Assembly (NCBI GenBank): GCA_017411235.1
Contig: JAFPMR010000068.1
Span: 1 to 11,206, forward strand
Reading direction: 5' to 3'
DNA length: 11,206 nucleotides
DNA from: Bacilli bacterium
GTDB taxonomy: Bacteria; Bacillota_I; Bacilli_A; RF39; UBA660
The position numbers and the translations under genes were made by a program. Under the pieces are notes generated by a model. The model was not told where the DNA came from and made no database searches. It was given only the letters and a program-made list of their open reading frames with translations. Below, one piece after another: positions 1-6,566 of the stretch (the first letter of the stretch is position 1; each line of letters begins with the position of its first letter).

Positions 1-372
1 AATACTAACTACTGGTGAAGCTATAGATGAAGGAATACTTGGAACAGGTGTTGAAGATTCAATTCTTTCAACTGTTGGAGCAATAGCTCCTACTGTAACA
101 GGCTCTGTAGGTTGTGCAGGCGCTTCAGTAGCAGGTGAAGTTGGTTCTGCAACTGGTGCAGGTGCAACTGGTGCAACTGGCGTTGGAGCAGGTTCTGCAG
201 GAGCCGCTGGTGCAGCTGGTGCAGGCGCAGGCTCTACTGGAGCTTGAGGTGCTTCAGCTACTGGAGCTGGAGCTACTGCTACATTTTGTTCTTCTAATAT
301 ATTAGTACCACAAATAGGACAATTACTTACTCCTTCTTGTAGTGGATTACCGCATTTTGGACAATTATTCAT
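1..372 (-). CDS. Zinc-ribbon, Ala/Pro-rich protein (N-terminal 124 residues, truncated by window edge)
   Basis: The gene starts with ATG at 372-370 (minus), preceded by an AGGAGTG ribosome site at 384-378, and stays open to base 1. Residues 4-22 form a double zinc ribbon: CPKCG (4-8) and CPICG (18-22), a four-cysteine treble-clef/zinc-ribbon pair of the kind found at the cytoplasmic start of many Bacillota membrane proteins. From about residue 31 to 95 the chain is almost only Ala, Pro, Val and Glu in tandem variants of APAPVAEAP and APVAP, followed by a Ser/Thr/Pro-rich stretch. The Ala/Pro region is much richer in G+C than the neighbouring DNA. In this family a transmembrane helix and an extracellular domain often follow, but that part lies outside the window, so the function is unknown. 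It diverges from the sortase gene and shares a 132-bp spacer with it. Confidence 0.85.
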   Translation of the reverse strand, partial: MNNCPKCGNPLQEGVSNCPICGTNILEEQNVAVAPAPVAEAPQAPVEPAPAPAAPAAPAEPAPTPVAPVAPAPVAEPTSPATEAPAQPTEPVTVGAIAPTVERIESSTPVPSIPSSIASPVVSI

Positions 373-469
373 GATATCACTCCTATTGTTCTATTCATAA
401 TATAACATATTTTATGGTAAAATGCCATATAAATATTTTTATCTTTTCTCTTTATCTTTTTTCTTATTA

Positions 470-478
470 TGATATAAT
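470..478 (+). promoter_or_regulatory. Extended -10 promoter of the sortase gene
   Basis: TGATATAAT gives a perfect TATAAT at 473-478 with the TGn extension at 470-472. No good -35 box is seen 17 bp upstream, which an extended -10 does not require. It is followed by an AGAGGTG ribosome site at 491-497 and the ATG at 505. Confidence 0.6.
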
Positions 479-504
479 TATAGATAGTAAAGAGGTGTTT
501 TAAT

Positions 505-2118
505 ATGGCAAAAAATCAAACCAATGATGAAACCAATAATGTACATATTGAACAAGTAGATCCTCGTACTGAATTAAACGATTTAGAAAAGACTGCAATA
601 CTGCAGTTTAGAATAGATAAAGCAGAAGAAGAACTTTCTAAAACTCAGCAGTTCAAAATAATGAACAAGAAGAAAAAGCATAATGATATTGACTTACCTT
701 CTCTTAAAGGCGAAAAGAAAGATGACTTAGAGCTGCCTGTCTTAAAGAATACCCTTTTAGATACTATTAAGATTAAGATTAGTGATTTAAGGGAAAACGT
801 TGATAAAAAGTATGAAGAGGTAAAAGAAGATAAGAAAACTCAACAAGTTACTGAAAAACCAGTAAAGAAATCTTTATATGATACAGTTATTATTAAGTTA
901 GATGACATTATCAATAAAAAGTCAGCATTAAAGTCTTATGCTTCTAAGAAAGTTACTAATATAGAAAAGACTCCAGTTGTCGAAAAGAGATTTCATTTAT
1001 TTAAACCTCGTGATATTACTAAAATGAAGAAGTTTAAAATAAATGTTGAAAGTGAAGAATTTGGTCGTCAATTATATAACTTAAATAGAATTGCTTTAAG
1101 AAATCTTGGTTTAAGTAGACCTTCTACTGTTAGAAAGTATTCTACAGTTAATAAACTTAGTAAGATTGAAAAAGTTCATATCAGTAAGCATAACTATTTA
1201 AGATATCAACAAAAATTAAATAAGTTTGCAATTAATAAGTTGTATTACAAATTAGCTCCTAAAGAGAGCAAGAAATATAAATTATATAAAACTAGTGTTA
1301 TTTTATCTAGTATAGTATTCTTCATTACTAGTGCAATTATTATTAACTGGTTTATTCAAGGTATTTCAGTTAATGAATTAAGTAATGCTTTAGTAGAAGA
1401 AACACCTATTGTAGAAGTTGCGGATGCTGGTGAAGTTTTAGTTGAAGCTCCAGTTGAACCGGTTGAGGAAGCACCAGCACCTGAAAAGAATAAGGAATAC
1501 AGTGATAAGAATACACTTTATTGGAAATACTTAAATACTCCATTGTCTTCAGTTGATTTTAATGATTTATTAAAACAAAACAGTGATACTGTAGCATGGA
1601 TTATTGTTAAGAATACTAATGTTAATTATCCAGTTGTTCAAACAACTAATAATGATTATTACTTACACCACTCTTTCAATAGAAAGACGAATGGTGCTGG
1701 TTGGGTATTTGCAGATTTTAGAGATAATTTTAATGACTTTAATCAAAACATGGTTATATATGCACATGGTCGTAAAGATAAAGTTATGTTTGGTTCTCTA
1801 ACAAATACTTTAAAACCTAGTTGGTATAAGAATGGTGATAATCAAATCATTCAATTATCTACTTTAAAATATAATACTATGTGGCAAATATTTAGTATTT
1901 ATAAAGTAGAAGCAGAATCTTATTACATTACTACTGACTTTGGTAGTAAGGAATCTTATGCAGCATTTATTCAAAAAATGAAAGAAAGAAGCATTTATGA
2001 TTTTGGTATAGATGTTACTACTGATGATAAGATACTTACTCTATCTACTTGTTATAACGATAATGGTATTAGATTAGTAGTTCAAGCTAAGTTAGTTAAG
2101 ATTCAAGAAAGAAAATAA
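505..2118 (+). CDS. Class B sortase with a long cytoplasmic N-terminal extension
   Basis: This is a membrane-anchored cysteine transpeptidase that should cleave a sorting signal in secreted proteins and attach them to the cell wall or to each other. The catalytic domain spans about residues 335-533. It has the class B opening (LLKQNSDTVAWI, near 355-366), NVNYPVVQ (372-379), His421 in YAHG, Cys516 in TLSTC and Arg523 seven residues later, giving the His-Cys-Arg triad. One transmembrane helix lies near 264-284, then a Glu/Pro/Val/Ala linker (298-328). The roughly 260 residues before the helix are Lys/Glu-rich and should be cytoplasmic; class B sortases normally have only a short tail there. 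Two segments in it resemble each other (81-102 and 121-142, both with a LxDTxxIKxxD pattern), as do DLPSLK (63-68) and ELPVLK (76-81). No LPXTG-type substrate is visible in the window. The start is supported by AGAGGTG 8 bp upstream. Confidence 0.93.
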   Translation: MAKNQTNDETNNVHIEQVDPRTELNDLEKTAILQFRIDKAEEELSKTQQFKIMNKKKKHNDIDLPSLKGEKKDDLELPVLKNTLLDTIKIKISDLRENVDKKYEEVKEDKKTQQVTEKPVKKSLYDTVIIKLDDIINKKSALKSYASKKVTNIEKTPVVEKRFHLFKPRDITKMKKFKINVESEEFGRQLYNLNRIALRNLGLSRPSTVRKYSTVNKLSKIEKVHISKHNYLRYQQKLNKFAINKLYYKLAPKESKKYKLYKTSVILSSIVFFITSAIIINWFIQGISVNELSNALVEETPIVEVADAGEVLVEAPVEPVEEAPAPEKNKEYSDKNTLYWKYLNTPLSSVDFNDLLKQNSDTVAWIIVKNTNVNYPVVQTTNNDYYLHHSFNRKTNGAGWVFADFRDNFNDFNQNMVIYAHGRKDKVMFGSLTNTLKPSWYKNGDNQIIQLSTLKYNTMWQIFSIYKVEAESYYITTDFGSKESYAAFIQKMKERSIYDFGIDVTTDDKILTLSTCYNDNGIRLVVQAKLVKIQERK

Positions 2119-2147
2119 AAAGATACTCGATTGAGTATCTTTTTTTT
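2117..2147. terminator. Bidirectional rho-independent terminator between sortase and fhs
   Basis: AGATACTC (2121-2128), loop GATT, GAGTATCT (2133-2140) forms a perfect 8-bp stem flanked by AAAA on the left and a run of seven T on the right. It therefore works for both convergent genes and overlaps their stop codons. Confidence 0.9.
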
Positions 2148-3750
2148 ATGATAAACCAACTATTTTATTATCTTCTATATAGATATGTTCGTAATTAGGT
2201 ACTTTAGGTAATCCAGGCATTGTAATGATATTTCCTAGATATACTGTTATAAAACCTGCACCATTATATAATTTAACGTCTTTAATAGTACATTCATAAT
2301 CTTTTGGATATCCTAATTTTTTTGGATCATCAGAGATAGAATATTGAGTCTTAGCTACAACTATAGGTTGTTTATCTAAGTTATTATTCTTAATATCTTC
2401 TATTTTCTTTTTAGCTTTATCTGAGTAGATAATTGTACCTGCTTTATAAATGTCTTTTACTACTTTATTTATTTTATCTTCTATAGAATCAGTTTCTTTA
2501 TATAGTTGTTTTCTTTCATATTTTTTATTTGTTAATTCAACTACTTTATCAGCTAGTTCAATAGCTCCTCTACCACCATTTAAGAAAGCAGTAGATGTTG
2601 CGAATTCAAATCCTTCATTTGTAACGAATTCTTTTACTTCTTTGATTTCTTTAGTTGTATCAGTAGCAAATTTATTTAAAGCTACAACTATATTAGTATG
2701 AAGATTTTTTAAAATATTTAAATGAGCTTTTAGATTTTGTAAGCCATTAGTTAGATTATCTTCACCATTGTATTTTAATCCTCTAATAGTAGTTACTAAT
2801 ACCACGGCATCAGGATAAATATTATTCTGACGGCATTTAATGTCAAAGAACTTTAAAGCTCCTAAGTCAGAACCAAATCCTGCTTCTGTTACTGTATAGT
2901 CAGCAATTTTTCTTGCAGTATTAGTTGCAATAATACTATTGCAACCATGTGCTATATTAGCAAATGGTCCACCATGGATTATTACTGGATTATGTTCTAG
3001 TGTTTGAACTAGGTTTGGTTTAATAGCTTCTTTTAGTAATACTAGCATTGATCCAGTTACTTTTAATTCTTTGGCAAATACTGGTTTATTATCTTTGGTA
3101 TAACCTATTAGGATATTGTCTAATCTTCTTTTTAAATCATTAATATCTTTAGCTAGACAGAAGATAGCCATGATTTCAGAAGCTGCTGTTATATCAAATT
3201 TTTCTTTTCTTGAATAATCTTTAGAATTAATAGTTATGTCTTTTAATGCACGATCATTAACATCTTGGCATCTATTAAATACAATGTTATTTTCATCTAG
3301 ATTTAATTCATTTCCTTGATAGATATGATTATCAATTGCAGCACATAATAAATTATTAGCTGCTGTTATAGCATGGAAATCACCCGTAAAGTGAAGATTT
3401 ATTTCTTCCATTGGTAATACTTGTGAGTATCCACCACCTGTTGCTCCACCTTTAATACCAAATACTGGTCCTAGTGATGGTTCTCTTAAAGCTGCAATTG
3501 CTTTTAATCCCTTTTTACATAAGGCATCTAATAAACCAATAGATACTGTTGTTTTACCTTCACCAAATGGTGTTGGAGATGTTGCAGTAACTAATATTAA
3601 TTTACCAGGTTTTCCTTCTATTTTATCGACATTTATTTTTCCTTTATAATCACCATAGTATTCTACGGCATCTTTAATACCTAATTTATTTGCTATACTA
3701 GATATCTTTTTCATTTTGGTTTGTTGTGCAATTTCAATATCTGATAACAT
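2146..3750 (-). CDS. fhs: Formate--tetrahydrofolate ligase
   Basis: It joins formate to tetrahydrofolate with ATP to give 10-formyl-THF, feeding purine and formyl-Met synthesis in the cytoplasm. The sequence shows the ATP-binding loop TPFGEGKT (60-67), the family signature from FGIKGGATGGGYSQ (97-110) through NLHFTGD (118-124), VIIHGGPFANIAHG (256-269), a TEAGFGSDLG motif (288-297) and the C-terminal ITMPGLPKVP (509-518). At 534 residues it is slightly shorter than the usual about 555, with no obvious missing motif. Start ATG at 3750-3748 has a GGGTGAT ribosome site 5 bp upstream. It is monocistronic, between a divergent promoter and a convergent terminator. No other folate gene (folD, purine genes) is nearby. 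No THF riboswitch is seen in the 94-bp leader region. Confidence 0.97.
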   Translation of the reverse strand: MLSDIEIAQQTKMKKISSIANKLGIKDAVEYYGDYKGKINVDKIEGKPGKLILVTATSPTPFGEGKTTVSIGLLDALCKKGLKAIAALREPSLGPVFGIKGGATGGGYSQVLPMEEINLHFTGDFHAITAANNLLCAAIDNHIYQGNELNLDENNIVFNRCQDVNDRALKDITINSKDYSRKEKFDITAASEIMAIFCLAKDINDLKRRLDNILIGYTKDNKPVFAKELKVTGSMLVLLKEAIKPNLVQTLEHNPVIIHGGPFANIAHGCNSIIATNTARKIADYTVTEAGFGSDLGALKFFDIKCRQNNIYPDAVVLVTTIRGLKYNGEDNLTNGLQNLKAHLNILKNLHTNIVVALNKFATDTTKEIKEVKEFVTNEGFEFATSTAFLNGGRGAIELADKVVELTNKKYERKQLYKETDSIEDKINKVVKDIYKAGTIIYSDKAKKKIEDIKNNNLDKQPIVVAKTQYSISDDPKKLGYPKDYECTIKDVKLYNGAGFITVYLGNIITMPGLPKVPNYEHIYIEDNKIVGLS

Positions 3751-3768
3751 TTCTCATCACCCGGACAT

Positions 3769-3777
3769 AGTATACCA
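3769..3777 (-). promoter_or_regulatory. Extended -10 promoter of fhs
   Basis: On the minus strand this reads TGGTATACT, a TATACT -10 with a TGn extension, about 19 bp before the fhs start codon. The -35 position is not consensus. Confidence 0.55.
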
Positions 3778-3817
3778 CAAGTTGAGTATTTTACTATAAT
3801 AAATCGATTAAAAGAGT

Positions 3818-3823
3818 TATAAT
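3818..3823 (+). promoter_or_regulatory. Putative -10 box of the deacetylase gene
   Basis: A perfect TATAAT lies 21 bp before the ATG at 3845. No convincing -35 box or TG extension is seen. The ribosome site is weak (GTGTGAT, about 5 bp from ATG). Confidence 0.45.
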
Positions 3824-3844
3824 ACTAGTATAGAGTGTGATAGT

Positions 3845-5299
3845 ATGAGAAAGTTAGTAATTAAAAATTGGATAATTATATTTGTTTTATTAGCTGTATG
3901 CTGTGCTGCCATTATGGGGCTTTACTATATAGCATTTAATCATGAAATAAAGTTTGATTTTAAGAGTAAGCGAACAGAAATAAATAATAAAGAGTATAAA
4001 ATGGAAATAGAAATTCCAGTTTATACTAGTAATAAGATGAATAAAGAAGTAGATATCTTAGTTGATAGTAAAAAGAAAGCATTTTCACAAAATGCTAATG
4101 AACGAATGAATCTTATGAAGATGAGTTATTCTTATACTATTTATAATGATACTATTTACTCTTTTCATTATAAATCTCTATATTACGAAGATGAAACAGT
4201 AGTTAATCAAGAAGATAATTTTAAATACTATGACAGTAAGAAAAATGTTGAATTAAAAATTGATGATTTAGTTGAAAGAAATGATGAATACTATAGTAAG
4301 TTAAAATATGTAGTTAGTAAACAAAAGTTAGATGTTGAAATACTAGATCAATACTATGACTATATTATATTTAGTGAAGATAAAATATATTTGATAATAC
4401 CTAATGAAGGTAGATACATTAATGTACCTATTGAATATGTTGAATTAAAGAAATTTTTAAATAGTGATTATTTTAGTATTGAAGGAGAATATGAAGCTCC
4501 TCCAGTTGAAGAAGTAAAAGAAGAACCAAAGAAGGAAGAAACTAAGAAGACAGAAACTAAGAAAACAGAGACTAAAACAGAAACTAAGAAAGAGACTCCT
4601 AAACCTAAAGAAGAATTAAAAAGTGATAATGATGGTAGCCAAGATAAAATAGTACCAGTTGTTAGAGATGCTGCTTACTTTGAAGGTAAGAAGTTAATAG
4701 CTTTTACATTTGATGATGGACCTGCTGGTGCAAATACAACTAAGTTACTTGATGCTTTAAAAGCTCGTAATTATAGAGCAACATTCTTTATGGTTGGTAA
4801 TAGAGTTAAAAAACAAAGTGCTTTAGTATTAAGGATGAAAAATGAAGGTCATTCTATTGGTCAACATTCCTACTCTCATGCTAATTTAAAGAAATTAAGT
4901 CAGAGTGATCCTAATAAAGCTAAAAATGAAATTTATTTAGCTAATGATGCTATTAAAGAAATAATTGGAGAAAATCCAAGATATATAAGGCCTCCATATG
5001 GAGCTTATAATTCAGATGTTTTAAGTTATGCTGATATGGTATTTGTTAACTGGAGTATTGATCCTCTAGATTGGAAATATCGTAATGCTGATACAGTTTA
5101 TAAGAATATTATCAGTAAAGCTTATGATGGAGCTATTGTACTAGTTCATGATATTCACCCTACTTCTGTAGATGGTGCGATTAGAGCAATGGATTATTTA
5201 GCAAAACAAGGTTATGCTATTGTATCTTTAGATGAGATGATTCAATTAAGAGGTGTTACTCCACAAACTCATCATTTATATAATAGTTTTAAGAAATAA
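3845..5299 (+). CDS. Membrane-anchored polysaccharide (peptidoglycan) deacetylase, PdaC-like layout
   Basis: This is a carbohydrate esterase family 4 enzyme expected to remove N-acetyl groups from cell-wall glycan on the outer face of the membrane. Order: N-terminal membrane anchor (about 8-30); an extracellular region (about 35-215) that resembles the DUF3298/RsiV-type domain preceding the catalytic domain in Bacillus PdaC, a match by layout and general pattern only; a charged linker with Lys-Thr-Glu repeats (215-262); and a NodB domain (about 282-470). Catalytic motifs are complete: TFDDGP (288-293, Asp290 as base and Asp291 as metal ligand), HSYSH (341-345, two metal histidines), RPPYG (382-386), the DPLDW segment (406-410) and LVHD (433-436) with the acid His435. 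The exact glycan (MurNAc or GlcNAc) cannot be told from sequence. It is divergent from fhs, monocistronic, and ends in a shared terminator. Confidence 0.93.
   Translation: MRKLVIKNWIIIFVLLAVCCAAIMGLYYIAFNHEIKFDFKSKRTEINNKEYKMEIEIPVYTSNKMNKEVDILVDSKKKAFSQNANERMNLMKMSYSYTIYNDTIYSFHYKSLYYEDETVVNQEDNFKYYDSKKNVELKIDDLVERNDEYYSKLKYVVSKQKLDVEILDQYYDYIIFSEDKIYLIIPNEGRYINVPIEYVELKKFLNSDYFSIEGEYEAPPVEEVKEEPKKEETKKTETKKTETKTETKKETPKPKEELKSDNDGSQDKIVPVVRDAAYFEGKKLIAFTFDDGPAGANTTKLLDALKARNYRATFFMVGNRVKKQSALVLRMKNEGHSIGQHSYSHANLKKLSQSDPNKAKNEIYLANDAIKEIIGENPRYIRPPYGAYNSDVLSYADMVFVNWSIDPLDWKYRNADTVYKNIISKAYDGAIVLVHDIHPTSVDGAIRAMDYLAKQGYAIVSLDEMIQLRGVTPQTHHLYNSFKK
4541..4594 (+). repeat. 15-bp tandem repeats encoding the TKKTE linker of the deacetylase
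   Basis: Four consecutive copies of an ACTAAGAARACAGAR-type unit (two of 15 bp, then two shortened to 12 bp) encode TKKTE, TKKTE, TKTE and TKKE at residues 233-250. The charged flexible spacer separates the membrane-proximal region from the catalytic domain. The in-frame unit allows length change without frameshift. Confidence 0.8.
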
Positions 5300-5324
5300 A
5301 AAAAGGAATTAAATTCCTTTTTTA
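5299..5324. terminator. Bidirectional terminator between deacetylase and the C39-like gene
   Basis: AAAAAAGGAAT, loop TAA, ATTCCTTTTTT forms an 11-bp stem with A and T tracts on either side, serving both convergent genes. It overlaps the stop codons of both. Confidence 0.88.
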
Positions 5325-6533
5325 TTTTTTTAAATATTGGATACGATAACCTGTATAATCTTTATGACAAGCTTTACCAGTAGTTACGAATCTTGAACTA
5401 CTTTGATCCATTCTTTCTATTTGAGCATCCCAACTATCTAAGATTAATAAATCTGTAGCTTTTAGAGATTGAGCATTTGAAACACTACTCTTGAAACCGA
5501 TTACAGTTACGAAGTGTCTACTTGTTCCTTCTTTGTTTCCATTTACTTGTAAGATTACTGGACGTCCTGCAGATACTTCTTGATAGATTACATTTAATAC
5601 TTGTTGTAAGTCATCATTTATATATGTTGAGAAGTTCCCAGCACCAGTATAGTCGTGGCCATTTTCACCATTATATGATGTATTACCAGTAAACATCCCC
5701 CAAGCATGAGTATATGAGAATCCTAAACAATAACCACCATAGCGATCAGAGTTTGATCCTTGATATGTTCCATTTTTTCTCATAGCACTTGCGAAATTAG
5801 TAACGTTAACTTTTGTATTAACTACAGTAAACTGACCATTTAAGATATTTAATGTTACTGTACCATTACCAGTTCCGCCGCCTTCATAGGTTCCTTGTTG
5901 ACCAGTTCCAGTTGAACCAGAACTTGGAGGGGCTGCTTCTCCTGGATTTCCTGACGTATCTTGTTTTTTTGGTCTTTCAAAACAATAACCATTTTCGTAT
6001 TTGCCGCCTTTATTTTGACAGTCAGCTACTTTAGATACTCTATCTTTTTCTACTTCAGCATTTTGGATTGCTGTTAAGTATTTTATCATCTGATCTTCTT
6101 TTAAGAAGCTTTTTGATTTTTCGAGTTCTTTTTTTCCTTCTTCAATATTTTCAGCAGTTGGATTATTAGTCATCTTTTCAATTATGATAGCAATATCTTG
6201 GATTTTTTCATAATACTCTATTTCTTCTTCTGTTACTCTAGCAGTACATTCTTTGAATTCATATAAAGTATTTTCACCAGTTAAAGATATTGCGTAAGGA
6301 ATAATAGTTGGTAAGAAACCAACAACTAAACCTGCTATTATTTTTCTTACACCTACTACAAATGTTTCTTTTAAATCCTCTTCTTTACCACTTGTTATAG
6401 ATTTAAATAATTTAACAATTGTTGTAATTATTATGATAATTGGAACCATAATGCAAACTATTTTAAACATATGTTTTAAAATAAGCATTACTCTTAAAAA
6501 TGAAGGTATTTCACAGATATTGGAAAAATTCAT
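5322..6533 (-). CDS. Two-TM protein with extracellular papain/C39-like cysteine hydrolase domain
   Basis: I do not know a named homologue. Two hydrophobic helices (about 22-43 and 64-84) flank a Lys-rich loop, which by the positive-inside rule puts both ends outside; size and spacing recall TrbC/VirB2-type pilin subunits, an inference only. Then come a charged, probably coiled-coil stretch (100-168), a Cys172-Cys184 pair (CQNKGGKYENGYC) that could be a disulfide loop, a Gly/Ser/Pro/Thr linker (191-225) and a C-terminal domain (225-403). The last has a papain-like order: Cys269 in GGYCLGFS, His340 in RHFVTVIGF and Asp366 in LLILDSWD, with GRPVILQV before the His as in C39-like domains. It may be a peptidase or amidase acting at the surface. 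Start ATG has a strong AAAGGGGAG ribosome site at 6548-6540. It lies 33 bp behind priA and probably shares its transcript. Confidence 0.85.
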   Translation of the reverse strand: MNFSNICEIPSFLRVMLILKHMFKIVCIMVPIIIIITTIVKLFKSITSGKEEDLKETFVVGVRKIIAGLVVGFLPTIIPYAISLTGENTLYEFKECTARVTEEEIEYYEKIQDIAIIIEKMTNNPTAENIEEGKKELEKSKSFLKEDQMIKYLTAIQNAEVEKDRVSKVADCQNKGGKYENGYCFERPKKQDTSGNPGEAAPPSSGSTGTGQQGTYEGGGTGNGTVTLNILNGQFTVVNTKVNVTNFASAMRKNGTYQGSNSDRYGGYCLGFSYTHAWGMFTGNTSYNGENGHDYTGAGNFSTYINDDLQQVLNVIYQEVSAGRPVILQVNGNKEGTSRHFVTVIGFKSSVSNAQSLKATDLLILDSWDAQIERMDQSSSRFVTTGKACHKDYTGYRIQYLKK

Positions 6534-6560
6534 TAATATCTCCCCTTTATTTATATTCTT

Positions 6561-6566
6561 ATTATA
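6561..6566 (-). promoter_or_regulatory. Possible internal -10 box for the C39-like gene
   Basis: On the minus strand TATAAT directly follows the priA stop codon, 28 bp before the next ATG. No good -35 or TG extension is present, so it may only supplement read-through from priA. Confidence 0.3.

Noticed and set aside
3751..3844. Possible THF riboswitch before fhs
   Set aside because: The leader is under 100 bp and is filled by two divergent promoters; no conserved riboswitch core is visible.
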